Origin: Hypericum androsaemum
Taxonomy: Eukaryota; Streptophyta; Magnoliopsida; Malpighiales; Hypericaceae
NCBI GenBank assembly: GCA_963995505.1
Contig: OZ023183.1
Coordinates: forward strand, 12,830,671 to 12,894,670
Reading direction: 5' to 3'
Length of the DNA stretch: 64,000 nt
Positions 47,460 through 56,814 of this stretch are shown piece by piece. A program made the translations under genes and the position numbers. Position 1 is the first letter of the stretch. Each line of letters begins with the position of its first letter. The notes beneath the pieces were generated by a model. The model had not been told where the DNA came from. It did no database searches and was given only the letters and a program-made list of their open reading frames with translations.

Positions 47460-47780
47460 GCTACCTCGTGGGATACCACAACGGCGTTGGTGGCGACGAA
47501 TACGAGATGACGACCACACCTGCCATCCACAATTCAATGACACAGAATCTGACTCCGACCAGAATGAGCTCAACAATGATATGGACGAAGATGGCCGTTA
47601 TAACCCTAGGCTACGTGGTGGAAGTGGCGGCGGAGGTGGCAGTGGATTCCCGGTTGGTAACAACTACGAGAGGCATAAGAAGGTTAGGAGTGCAGTGACG
47701 ACGACTCGATTCGGTGACAACAACTCCTCTGGTGACTTCCTCTCCTCCTCTGGTGACATTCAAACACGCTTAATAAATTA
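47460..47780 (+). pseudogene. Possible captured gene fragment in MULE 1
   Basis: Two overlapping frames. That at 47581-47781 reads MDEDGRYNPRLRGGSGGGGG and onward to YERHKKVRSAVTTTRFGDNN, a Gly-rich and Ser/Asn-rich peptide with natural-looking composition. Upstream, in the same frame before its first ATG, acidic residues (TESDSDQNELNND) extend it. I do not recognise the parent family. There is no transposase. It is more GC-rich than the TIRs, as expected for captured host DNA. Confidence 0.4.
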
Positions 47781-47815
47781 AATATATATATTTTATGCGG
47801 TATGTAACCAAGAAC

Positions 47816-47887
47816 TAATCGTAGCCTAGTTGGTCAAAATATCTGGCACTCACCCGGATGACCCGGGTCCAAGTCCTAGCAATGACA
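47816..47887 (+). other. tRNA-Glu(CTC)-like segment, MULE 1 right TIR
   Basis: GTAGCCTAGTTGGTCAAAAT is the D-arm part; the anticodon arm is TCTGG-CACTCAC-CCGGA, with anticodon CTC; the T arm is ACCCGGGTCCAAGTCCTAGC. The middle and 3' part are close to plant tRNA-Glu(CTC), but U33 is A and the acceptor stem is degenerate. It is the best-preserved of the four copies. Confidence 0.75.
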
Positions 47888-48175
47888 TTTATTTCGTTTT
47901 TAGGACGTGTTTGCAAGTTTTATTTTAATTTGATACTAATTTGTAATTTATTATCACCACATCAGCATCAAACAATCCCATTCAATGCCAAATGGCAGTC
48001 TACGTCGGGTATAAAACGATGCTGTTCCAAAAAAAAAGTGGACCGGAGCTCGGGACCAGTCTGTGATAAAATACGCGAATACGTTGACCTTTTTTACGGT
48101 TCAAAAATTACAGAATACCCAAGTGATAATCGGTGAAACCACAGGATACTTAGGTGTACTTTTTCCTGAAAATTA

Positions 48176-49183
48176 TAAAATATCCCGAACTACTTTTATT
48201 TTTCTCTCACCCACTTTTGCAAATTTTACCATTTCAAGTTACCTAGAGTGATTAAACAAAAGTGACTCAATATAGAAGATTGAGAGGGACAAAAAGTTTA
48301 TAGCCGATGAACTAAAAATTGCAAAAAACAAATGATCATGAGTGTCTTTTTGAAGGGTGGGTATCTAAGTGATTAAAAATTAAATTCTCTTCGAGAGATT
48401 TTGAATTTAGGCTATACAAATAAAAAAAATATCATTGAGAGACTTATATGGTGTAATAGTGGGACTCTTTACCTTTTTTATTAGCAAAAATTTAGACAGA
48501 TTAACCTAAACTTTGAGGTTTTAGATGGCATTGAACTTTATTCTCCTCCTAATCACAATTTTTCCATTTTGCAAGCGGGACATTCTACCTTGAAGTTAGA
48601 AAAGTACAACTCAAACGTTAGAGAGTTGAGGTAATGTAATTATATATAAAAAATATGCGGAGAAAAAAAAATCATCAATCTTGGCCTACCCCGGTGGGAA
48701 ACACAAAAGACTCCTTACCAACCTTGGGCATACCCCCATCCAACGAAGGAGATATTGTAATTCTTCCCACCGACACCAATTATCAAAATTAAGATATCAC
48801 CCAAAAAATCACTAAAATTAAGAACTTGACAAAGCCAGGTACACTACATTAAATTGGGGGATGGACGAAACTACCATGTTTTATTTGCGGTATAATTCCT
48901 CTATAAAAAAATTTTAGTGTTATATCTTGGTCCTAAATGTCACATAAAAGTAATATTTTTAATTAATACATATATTTTACATACTTGATGAATTTAAAAA
49001 ATATTTTAAAATAATACTTTATGCTAGACTTACTTGTTTGAAAAAATTACATTATTTTTCGTCTTTTGAATCGTCTTCAAATAGTTCTTGTAATTATCAT
49101 TTTGTTGTAACAAAAATATGTCAATTATGAGTAGTATTTTAATAACGCTAGATGCTAAAATTTTAGTGATTTGAATATAGACG
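48176..49183. other. Intergenic DNA between the two MULEs
   Basis: Holds a tRNA-related SINE-like sequence (48355-48485) and a segment (48488-48560) also seen near 30556 and 63930. No supported gene. Confidence 0.5.
48355..48560 (+). mobile_element. SINE-like sequence
   Basis: GGTATCTAAGTGATTAAAAA resembles an A box and GAGATTTTGAATTTAGG a degraded B box; the 3' part (TTTAGACAGATTAACCTAAA and onward) recurs near 30556-30640 and at 63930-64000. No clear target duplication. The grouping of these copies as one family is inference. Confidence 0.35.
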
Positions 49184-49470
49184 AAGAAACAAGGAAAAAG
49201 TACACATAAATATCCTGTAGTTTTACCGATTATTACTTAGGTACCTTGTGATTTTTGAACAGTAGAAAAGGTCCAACTTATTCGCGTATATTGTCACAAA
49301 CCGGTCCCGAGCTCCGGTCCACTTTTTTTGGGAGAAAGGCGTCATTTTATGACCGACGTGGAGTGCCACGTGGCTTAGACAAAGATTACCCGATGCTGAT
49401 GTGGCGATGGATAAATTATAAATTAGTACCAAAAAGTTGCAAGCGAGCCCAAAAATCAAAATAAATTTTG

Positions 49471-49544
49471 TAGCCGGGGGGAATTGGATCAGGGTCTTAT
49501 GGTTCAAAGTTGGACATCATCACCAACTAGGCTACAACAACGGA
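49471..49544 (-). other. tRNA-Glu-like segment, MULE 2 left TIR
   Basis: On the - strand it starts TCCGTTGTTGTAGCCTAGTT, very like the 5' end of tRNA-Glu; the A box is kept. The anticodon loop and T arm (CTGATCCAATTCCCCC) are degenerate. Confidence 0.7.
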
Positions 49545-49583
49545 GCTATTTATAGAATGCAGCAGAAGATTTATATAATTAAC

Positions 49584-50072
49584 TTATAAGGCGTTCTTCC
49601 AACTTTCTCCTGGCTCATCGTCTCTCTCAATCCCCACATTGACGCATAGATTATCGCTTGGATCTTGGTGATGAAGCCACACCGGATTCGTATAGCTCAC
49701 AACCTCATCATCCACAACACCGTCCACCCGGAGCCCGAGAACCCCGACCTTGAGAATCTTGTACGTCGAGCTCGTGCTAGACCTTGAGACCCCGATCCGG
49801 AGCTCAAGAACGTCGTCGATGGGCACTGACTCGAATGCCTCTGCCCCGATGAGCTCTAGAGAAGATCTGACACTGCCGCCCCAACGAGCTCTAGAGAAGA
49901 TCTGATGACGTCGCCCCGACGAGCTCCACGGGAGCAATCGATGCCATTCCACCAAGTTTCGTTGTTGTTGTTTGGGTGTTGTGTTTATTTTGGTTTCATT
50001 GTTGTTGTTTGGTTGAAGATGGGAAAGTTGGGGAGGTTGAAGATGAACATGCATTGAAAGAATAAGGAACAC
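49584..50072 (-). pseudogene. Open frame in the MULE 2 centre, unknown
   Basis: A 162-codon frame on the - strand across the central region. The middle (SLELIGAEAFESVPIDDVLE and following VSRSSTSSTYKILKVGVLGL) has plausible protein composition. No family recognised. It ends at the edge of the TIR and has no intron or promoter evidence. It may be a captured gene piece or a chance frame; note that the same DNA also repeats GAGCTCTAGAGAAGATCTGA on the + strand. Confidence 0.3.
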
Positions 50073-50119
50073 GCCTTATAAGTACATTATATAAAGTTTA
50101 TGCTGCGTTTGATCAACGA

Positions 50120-50192
50120 CTGTTGTTGTAGCCTAGTTGGTGATGATGTCAGGCTTCTAACCAGAATACCTGGGTTCAATTCCCCCGGCAGC
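50120..50192 (+). other. tRNA-Glu-like segment, MULE 2 right TIR
   Basis: GTTGTAGCCTAGTTGGTGAT gives the A box; the loop CTTCTAA would carry TCT; CCTGGGTTCAATTCCCCCGG is a well-paired T arm with a strong B box. A TTTT run follows near 50206, a possible Pol III stop. Confidence 0.75.
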
Positions 50193-50678
50193 GGATTTCA
50201 ATTTGATTTTTGGTATTTTCACATTTTTTAAAGTTGGTACTAATTTGGTAATTTACTCACCGCCACGTCAGTATTGAGTAGTCCTAGTCTAAGCCATGTG
50301 GCAGTCCACATCGGCCATAAAACAACGTCGTTCCGCCAAAAAAAATTAGACCGGAGCTCGAGACCAGTCCGTGACAAAATACGCGAATAGTTGGACCTTT
50401 TTTACGGTTCAAAAATCACAAGGTACCCAAGTGATCATCGGTGAAACTACAGGGTACTTATGTGTACTTTTTCCAAGAAACAACTATCATTTAATACTAT
50501 TTTTTTTACTTAAATATAGGAAAATTAATTTTTTAGTGTATATGGCCAAAAACTTAATTTCCAAAACTAAAACGTAAATTTTGGTTATGACAATATCTAT
50601 AAAATGACATTTTTTTTAATCCGACAATATCATTTTAGAAGAATTCTAACCTATCTTAGTCGGAACCATAGTGTGGCT

Positions 50679-51736
50679 ATTTTTTTTTAGAGGGTGGCGT
50701 GTGGCCTATAGTAAAATAAATGATTACAATACTGAAAGAAATACGGACATAACAAACTAAGACATGAAACAGAACATAACAAAGAACATAACAACTCATT
50801 CGAGTAGAGCAGAGAGGCATGGGTGGAGACAAAAGGCGAACGTCCAAGACGAAAGATGCCGAGACAAACTACGGCTAATAACCACAAGATCGCGTCAAAG
50901 ACGTAACCTCTTGGGCATTTGAATACATACGAGATGCACGCAAATGAGAGCCAAAGTTGAACGAGTCCAACCGAGACAAAGCTATCCACCTGCACTAACA
51001 TGAAGGGTTCCGAGAACCGTACGTATTTCAGATCGAGTTCGGGTCAATCTAAGCAAATAAAAATAAACATAAACCCGACGAGACCACTAGACACGAGTGG
51101 TACGAGAATCACAAGAGCAAACAAACGAAGCCCTAAGAAACCATCCAACAACGACAGTTTGGGCATCGAGCAACAACAAAATAATAGAACATTAAAACAG
51201 CAAAATAAAAGCACCGAGGGCCGGATGGGAGGTCTACTACGATCCACCCCCTCCGACCCCAACGAGGAGCTACACCACGGCAACCGTATGATCGGGAGGG
51301 GGCCTGGAGTCGGAAGGTGAGTCGGGGAGAGCTCCAAGGAGATCTGTAAAGATCTGACCCGTATAAAACAGAACCGAAAAGTACAGCTTTGAAACGATTT
51401 GAGTACGGCTGAGGTTGTCTGAGATGGAGGTCGTCTGAGGTGGAGGTTGTTTGCCGAAGATCTACAAGAAGTTGTGACCGGTGAGGATGATGGTGGCTGA
51501 GAGTAGGAAAGAGGGTGGATGGATCTGTGTAGGGGAAGAAAAGGAAAAAGAAAACAGAAAAAGGCGAGAAAGAAGAAGGAGAGGAGGCTGAGAGTGACGG
51601 AGGAGGGCGAGGGAGGTAGAAAAAGGGAAGAGATAAGAAGGGAAAAAGATAGGGATCTATGAAATAATCATAGAGGGGAAGATGTTTTCACAGGGAGGAA
51701 GACAGGTTTAGCTCTCAACGGAGGGGAGAGAGGCGC
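50679..51736 (-). mobile_element. Poly(A) retroposon without reverse transcriptase
   Basis: A 1058-bp insertion flanked by TAGTGTGGCT (50669-50678 and 51737-51746). On the - strand it starts with a pyrimidine-rich leader and ends CACGCCACCCTCT plus an A run. It is related to 4889-5852 and 24190-24560. It opens several 70-105-codon frames on both strands, with no protein family recognised. Size and TSD fit an L1-mobilised non-autonomous retroposon. Confidence 0.85.
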
Positions 51737-51746
51737 TAGTGTGGCT

Positions 51747-52385
51747 GATTTGATGAGCACTGTTTTGAACGCACTATACCCAATCCTAAATCGCCAAAGT
51801 GATCCATTCTCTGGACGCCGCAATTTCAAGTTCTCTCACTCCACTTCTCTCCTCACTTAAAAGTTTAAATGGATTCAATCTAGGTCACGGAATAAATAAA
51901 TAATTTATCTCTCATCCACATCAGCACAGCACAACCCAATTATCTTTTATTCTACCCGCATCCGCAACCTGCCTCAACCTAGGTCACATAAATAATTAAT
52001 TTCTTTCATCCACATATTATCTACTTCATTTTTGTTTATATAAAAATTATATTAAATATACGTAAATATTTATTCCGTAATTAAGATAACAAGATTTTTT
52101 TTTTTTGCCAAAGTAAAATTTTTTTATTTTTCTCGAAGTGAGAATACAAAATTAGAGAAAAATAATTAAAAGTACATAGAGATGTCTTAAATGATATATT
52201 ACAAATACGGAAGATGCAAATTACATAATACACAATTAATTAGGATTGGCAAATTTTTGCCAAATATGCTCAATTAAATCACTTTTGAGAGCGCTATGAG
52301 CTTCTTTACTACGAAGGTTTTCCCTGGCAGTCATATAGGATGATAGGCTTTCCATGCGTTCAGTAGAGAACTGAAAAAGTTCTTA
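51747..52385. other. 3' flank of the PIF/Harbinger element
   Basis: No gene. The 3' end of the PIF/Harbinger element should lie here, but I could not identify its inverted terminus. Confidence 0.45.
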
Positions 52386-55061
52386 TTATTCTTCATTTAG
52401 GAATTCTGTTGGATCATAATAATAGAGATATGTATCTCGTTCATCCTCTACTATCATATTGTGCAATATGATACAAGCCATCATAATTTTCCCTATGAAA
52501 TCCTTGTCCCAAAGAAGACATGGACGTCGAATGAATGCAAAACGAGCTTGTAGAACTCCAAATGCTCGCTCCACATCCTTTCTAGTAGCCTCTTGATGTT
52601 GAGCGAACAACTTTTACTTTAGGATCGACGGAGATATAATTGACTTGACAAATGTAGCTCATGCATGATATATCTCATTAGTGAGATAATAAGCCATATC
52701 ATTTTAGCGACCGTTGACGATGTAACTCACTTTCGGTGCTCGACCTTCCAAGACATCAGTAAAAACAGGAGATCGATCAAGTACATTAATATCATTGCAC
52801 GTACCTGGTGTTCCAAAGAAAGTATGCCATATCCATAAGTCATAGGATGTAACTGCCTCCAAAATGATTATTGCCTTCCTACTCCTTCCTGCATATAGGA
52901 CTGAATTCGGTGCGGTTTTCCAGTGTCAGTGTATAAATAAGACACCGCACCGCACATTTTAATTTCAAAAAATAAACACCGTGCGGTTTGCAGTTTGGTG
53001 CAAAATCGCAGTGTGCGGTGTGATGCGGTGTGGGTGCGGTGCTGTGTGAGTTTGGTTTGACACCGCCATATTTGGGCTAAGTTCGCATGGGCCATTTTAG
53101 ACTTTCAGTGGGCCCAAATTTGAGAAAATTGGCTAATTTTATCAATTTTTTGGTCAGAAAATTCAGCCCACAATATTCAGAACAAACCCACAAAATTCAA
53201 CAAGCAAATTTGAAGTTCCAAGTTAAAAAAAATGCAACAAGTTCATGAATGTTAAAAAGAAAATCAACATGTTCAACAAATCCACAGCAGGTTGCAATAA
53301 CAATCCCCTGCATCAACAAGTTCCCTTTCAAAAATACAAATTCAACAAGTTTCACCTAACAAGTTCACAAATGCATCCTTTCAAAAACACAAATTCAACA
53401 ATCATCAAGATACAACCTCTAAGCACCTCCTTCAGTCATCATCTTCAGCTTCATTCTCTTTATTTTTGCAATCCAACAACGTCATCACTTGCCTGTAATA
53501 AGAAAAAAAATAACAAATCAGCAATCCCAATTCACAAACTCAGCATATACTTCAATCAAACACCTGAATTAGTAAACAACATTACACTTTAGAGTTTTAC
53601 CATATTAGGTATGTGCCTGTCGAACACGAGAAGGTGTATAAGAGCTCCAAATTTCAAAGTTCTGTGATGACATTGACAAGACAAATTAGTTGTCAAATTA
53701 GATGCAAACTAAACCAAAGGTGTCATTCTAAGAGAGACTAACAAAGGTAACAGCTAACAAATCTCAGGAATCCGTCAAACAACTGACTTCATAGTTTCTT
53801 CCAAATTTCCAACTTTCCAATCAGCCCAGAGATGGAGAGAGAGAGGGAGAGAGAGGGAAGGATCAATCACCCGAGAAGGCCGGCAGAGATGGAGGTTCGA
53901 GATTTGAGGTTTTTTCCAGATTGGGGTTTAGGGTTCCAGGATTTACAGATTTGGAAGGTGGACAGAGGGAGAGGCGGAGGAGCACCACCGTTGGAGGGAG
54001 TGGCCGAGTCGCAGTGGAGGGATTCGCGGTGGAGAGGAAGCATAGCGTCTGGAGAGAAAGGGTGGTCGCCGAGTCGGGAGAGAATTCAGAAAGGGAGGTT
54101 TTTGGGAGAAGGAGAACTGAGGTAGAAGGAAAAATGTGGTTATTTGGGGGGCTAAAACTCACCGACGTCATTTTGGGTTTAAATAACCCCTTCATAAAAT
54201 AAAGTCGCTTTATCTCATTGGTGCGGTGCAGTATATGCGGTACGGCTGACAACCCAAACTGATGCCATACCGAATAGTAGCGGTGCGGTGTCAAACCGCA
54301 CACTGACACCATTTTCAAATTGTGGTTTCTGATTATCTAGTTTGGCGTGGTGTGGTTCGGTACGGTGTCAGGTTTTGATCGGTTTTAAGCTCACCCCTAC
54401 CTGCATATTGTCCAGCCCATGTAGTTGGACAATTTTTCCATTCCTAGTGCATGCAGTTAATACTGCCTATCATACCTCGAAATCCACGTTGTTCCCCGAC
54501 ATAGAGTAGTCTTGCCAAGTTTTGTTCGTTGGACTTTTCAGATACTCAGGATCGAAGCAAGAGATGACACCATTAACGAACTTCACGAGAGCTTTCCTTG
54601 TTGTAGATTCACCCATTCTCACATACTAGTCAACGACATCAACTGATGTCCTACAAGCTAACACTCTCATGGCTGCTGTACATTTTTGTAATGCTGAAAG
54701 ACTTTGTCTACCTGCAGCATCTCGTCTTTTTTGAAAATATTCATCTGAAGTACTCACCGCCTCCACAATACGAAAAAATAGTGGTCTGCGCATGCGAAAC
54801 CTACGTCGGAAGATTTCAGGTGGATACATTGGCATCTCTACAAAATAGTCATTCATCGAGCGCTCCTCACTAACTTGGCATTCCCTATTGACAAATCACC
54901 TTGATGGTAGAGATCGTTTGCTGATTAGCAAGGAGCATATCCTTGAGTATGTGATCAATTTATTGATTCTGGTCACAGACTCGTGCCTCCCATTCATCAA
55001 ATTCATTGGTGAATGAATCACCGGAACTTGAACCAGAACTTGATCCAGAATTGAGAGACAT
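52386..55061 (-). pseudogene. PIF/Harbinger (ALP1-like) DDE transposase, split by hAT
   Basis: The ATG at 55061-55059 gives MSLNSGSSSGSSSGDSF, with an in-frame stop near 54958. The N-terminal domain lies at 54856-54629 (YPPEIFRRRFRMRRPLFFRI). A TAG (54626-54628) replaces a conserved residue before YVRMGESTTRKAL. The first catalytic region reads GMIGSINCMH, with Asn where Asp is expected, followed by a TAG in place of Trp. The hAT element is inserted in the GQYAGRSRKA region. Beyond it come LEAVTSYDLWIWHTFFGTPG, NDINVLDRSPVF (second Asp) and KDVERAFGVLQARFAFIRRP (the Glu). The C-terminus is FLNEE at 52386. Multiple stops plus the insertion make it inactive. Confidence 0.92.
52896..54399. mobile_element. 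hAT non-autonomous element inside the transposase
   Basis: A 1504-bp insertion flanked by identical 8-bp CCTGCATA (52888-52895 and 54400-54407). Termini are TAGGACTGA on the left and TAGGGGTGA (complement) on the right. Both sub-ends are full of GGTGCGGTG / CACCGCACC words, which is common in plant hAT elements. No transposase is present. The - strand 53863-54318 and + strand 53832-54125 frames are Arg/Pro/Ser-rich and unrecognised. Confidence 0.93.
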
Positions 55062-55109
55062 TTGAAAGGATATTTGTGTATGTTTAAGTTTGATATTAAT
55101 CCAAATATA

Positions 55110-55450
55110 TAGCTATGGGACAAGTAACATATGGGTGGGGGGGACTGACATTGGATAACAAAGTTGAAGCGACATAAAATAGCTACGGGACAAGTAGCAT
55201 GTGGGGAAGACTGACATTGGATACCAAAGTTGAAGCGACATAAAATAGCTACGGGACAAGTAGCTATTTTATGTGGGGGTGAACTGACATTGGATACCAA
55301 AGTTGAAGTGACATAAAATAGCTACGGGACAAGTAGCATGTGGGGGGGACTGACATTGGATACCAAAGTTGAAGCGACATAAAATAGCTACGGGACAAGT
55401 AGCATGTGGGGGGGACTGACATTGGATACCAAAGTTGAAGTGACATAAAA
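55110..55450. repeat. 66-bp tandem repeat between the Harbinger genes
   Basis: AGCTACGGGACAAGTAGC recurs at 55181, 55247, 55320 and 55386, and a diverged copy lies near 55113. Each is followed by GACTGACATTGGATACCAAA and GTTGAAG(C/T)GACATAAAAT. The third unit carries a 7-base extra piece (TATTTTATG-type duplication of a unit end). It lies between the end of ORF1 and the start of the transposase. Confidence 0.93.
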
Positions 55451-55476
55451 AATAACTTGATTCATCTCCATAGTCT

Positions 55477-56434
55477 TCATTTGAGCCTTTTTTGTGCTCG
55501 CTCTGTTTTATTTTGCTCTCTTTGTTGCTCGAGCTCTATTCTCTTTTTCATTAATTCAATTTCATTATCTCGGGTGATTCTTAAGGCACGAATTTCTAAA
55601 GCAACTTCATCACCTGCCTTACCTTTTTTTTCTTTTTTTGGCAGCCTCTCTACCCATAAGACGAGGAATTGATGATGATCTGATGACTGGAGTTTCTGGG
55701 TTAGAGGGGACTGAATATTCACCATCTTCAGTGGTCCTTGATCTTTTTGAGCTTCCACCACTTTCTACATGATCCTCTTCATTCTCTGGAGAGAAATTTG
55801 TTGAATCATGATCTAGTTGCAGTTATCACTTGGGATATTTTTACATAACTTCATTGAATACAGCCAAGTCATTAAACTTGTTGTTGTTGCTCTTCCCTGC
55901 ATAAATTATTTGTGCTTCGGTCTCAACATCGGCCATGCTCATTCCGCTCCTTTTCTAATTATATGCTTTCCTGTATGCACCAATCCACTCTTGTGCACTT
56001 GCATTAAGTCGTTTGTAACGACCTTTCATAGATTCTACATTTCTTTCGTGCATCTGTTCCGAATTTTTTATTTGAGCTTGATGGTACAAAGCACTCACTC
56101 GTGCCCAGAGCGAGGCACCCTTCTGATTTTTTTCTCGCTCCCTATCTTCGCTAACGTAGATGAAAGATGAAATTAGGACAGTGTCTTCCTTAACACTCCA
56201 AATAGTTGACAGCCCTTTTCTAAGTTTTTTGTTGCCGGCCACATCGTGAGCCAAATTTTGTGGAATATTTGGTAGGCTACGGTGTTCATATATCAGAATT
56301 TGGGAAAGATTTTGTGACAACTGGGAGTAAAAAAAAGATTCAGAGTTCGGATTGTTTTCGGAAGTTGGAAAAGATGAAGGATTATAAGATCTAAATGGTT
56401 GAAATTTTAGAAAATTAGGATCATTTGGATCCAT
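55477..56434 (-). pseudogene. PIF/Harbinger ORF1: Myb/SANT-like, NAM-associated
   Basis: In these elements ORF1 encodes a DNA-binding partner of the transposase. The 56434-55955 frame (159 codons) starts MDPNDPNFLKFQPFRSYNPS and has the trihelix-like part STIWSVKEDTVLISSFIYVS, LWARVSALYHQAQ and RNVESMKGRYKRLNASAQEW. A TAG after AYRKAYN ends it; the homologous reading then continues as KRSGMSMADVETEAQIIY and NKFNDLAVFNEVM, with two more stops. The C-terminal NAM-associated part has MGREAAKKRKK and then, after a frameshift, EVALEIRALRITRDNEIELM and KRIELEQQREQ, a charged coiled coil. Confidence 0.88.
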
Positions 56435-56814
56435 AATAGAAATAATATAACAAGAAAAATTAAGAAGATAGTATATACTAAAAGAAGAGAGAATTTGAGA
56501 TTGTGTGTAAAAATATGTTAGTGTTGGACTCTATTTATAAAGATTTGAAATATATAAATTTTTATATAAATTATAATTATTTCTTATCACAGATAATTCA
56601 AAATTTTTTTACCCACATAAATAATATCCAAAAAATTTATTTATACGAATAACATTGTACCAAGTGTAACTAACTAGATAGAAAAGTAATAAAAAAAACC
56701 AAGGGTCGAGGGCGAGGGCGAGGGCGAGGGGGCGAATTTTGCCCCCACTTTATTTGAGGACACCGCCCCTTTTTATTTTTTATTTTTTTTCCTACGTGGC
56801 CCGGGTCGAGGCCG
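56435..56814. other. Intergenic DNA with (GAGGGC)n
   Basis: AT-rich to 56690, then a GAGGGC hexanucleotide repeat at 56706-56731 and a GC-rich stretch that joins the polyketide synthase pseudogene. No promoter for it is visible. Confidence 0.6.

Larger units (their letters stand above)
46919..48166. mobile_element. MULE 1 with long TIRs
   Basis: A 1248-bp element whose ends (GGAAAAAGTACAC...) are inverted repeats of roughly 400 bp (46919-47330 and 47765-48166). The flanks are 9 bp, TAAAAATTA and TGAAAATTA, with one mismatch. Each TIR contains a tRNA-Glu-like segment pointing outward. The GC-richer centre (47400-47765) has coding-like sequence and no transposase, so it is non-autonomous and perhaps a Pack-MULE. 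It is of the same family as MULE 2. Confidence 0.9.
49193..50474. mobile_element. MULE 2 with long TIRs and perfect 9-bp TSD
   Basis: A 1282-bp element flanked by identical AAGAAACAA (49184-49192 and 50475-50483). The TIRs are about 400 bp (49193-49600 and 50075-50474), start GGAAAAAGTACACATAA, and include a GGACCGGTCCCGAGCTCCGG word and an outward tRNA-Glu-like segment on each side. The centre, 470 bp, is GC-richer and has no transposase. Same family as MULE 1. Confidence 0.93.
52386..56434 (-). mobile_element. PIF/Harbinger two-gene element, interrupted
   Basis: The - strand holds both genes of an autonomous plant PIF/Harbinger element: a Myb/SANT-like protein (56434-55477) and a DDE transposase (55061-52386). 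The transposase is split by a hAT element at 52896-54399. Both genes carry stops or frameshifts. Terminal inverted repeats and TTA/TAA duplications were not found; the right edge may be lost near the GAGGGC repeat at 56706. Confidence 0.88.

Noticed and set aside
47203..50192. Functional tRNA-Glu genes
   Set aside because: The four tRNA-like segments have unpaired acceptor stems and loop changes, and they sit in transposon TIRs, so they are relics, not tRNA genes.
50687..51337. Membrane-like frames in the 51-kb retroposon
   Set aside because: Overlapping on both strands and not conserved as frames in the related copy at 5 kb.
52868..54318. Arg/Pro-rich frames inside the hAT element
   Set aside because: Overlapping frames on both strands, no hAT transposase motif; treated as non-coding filler.
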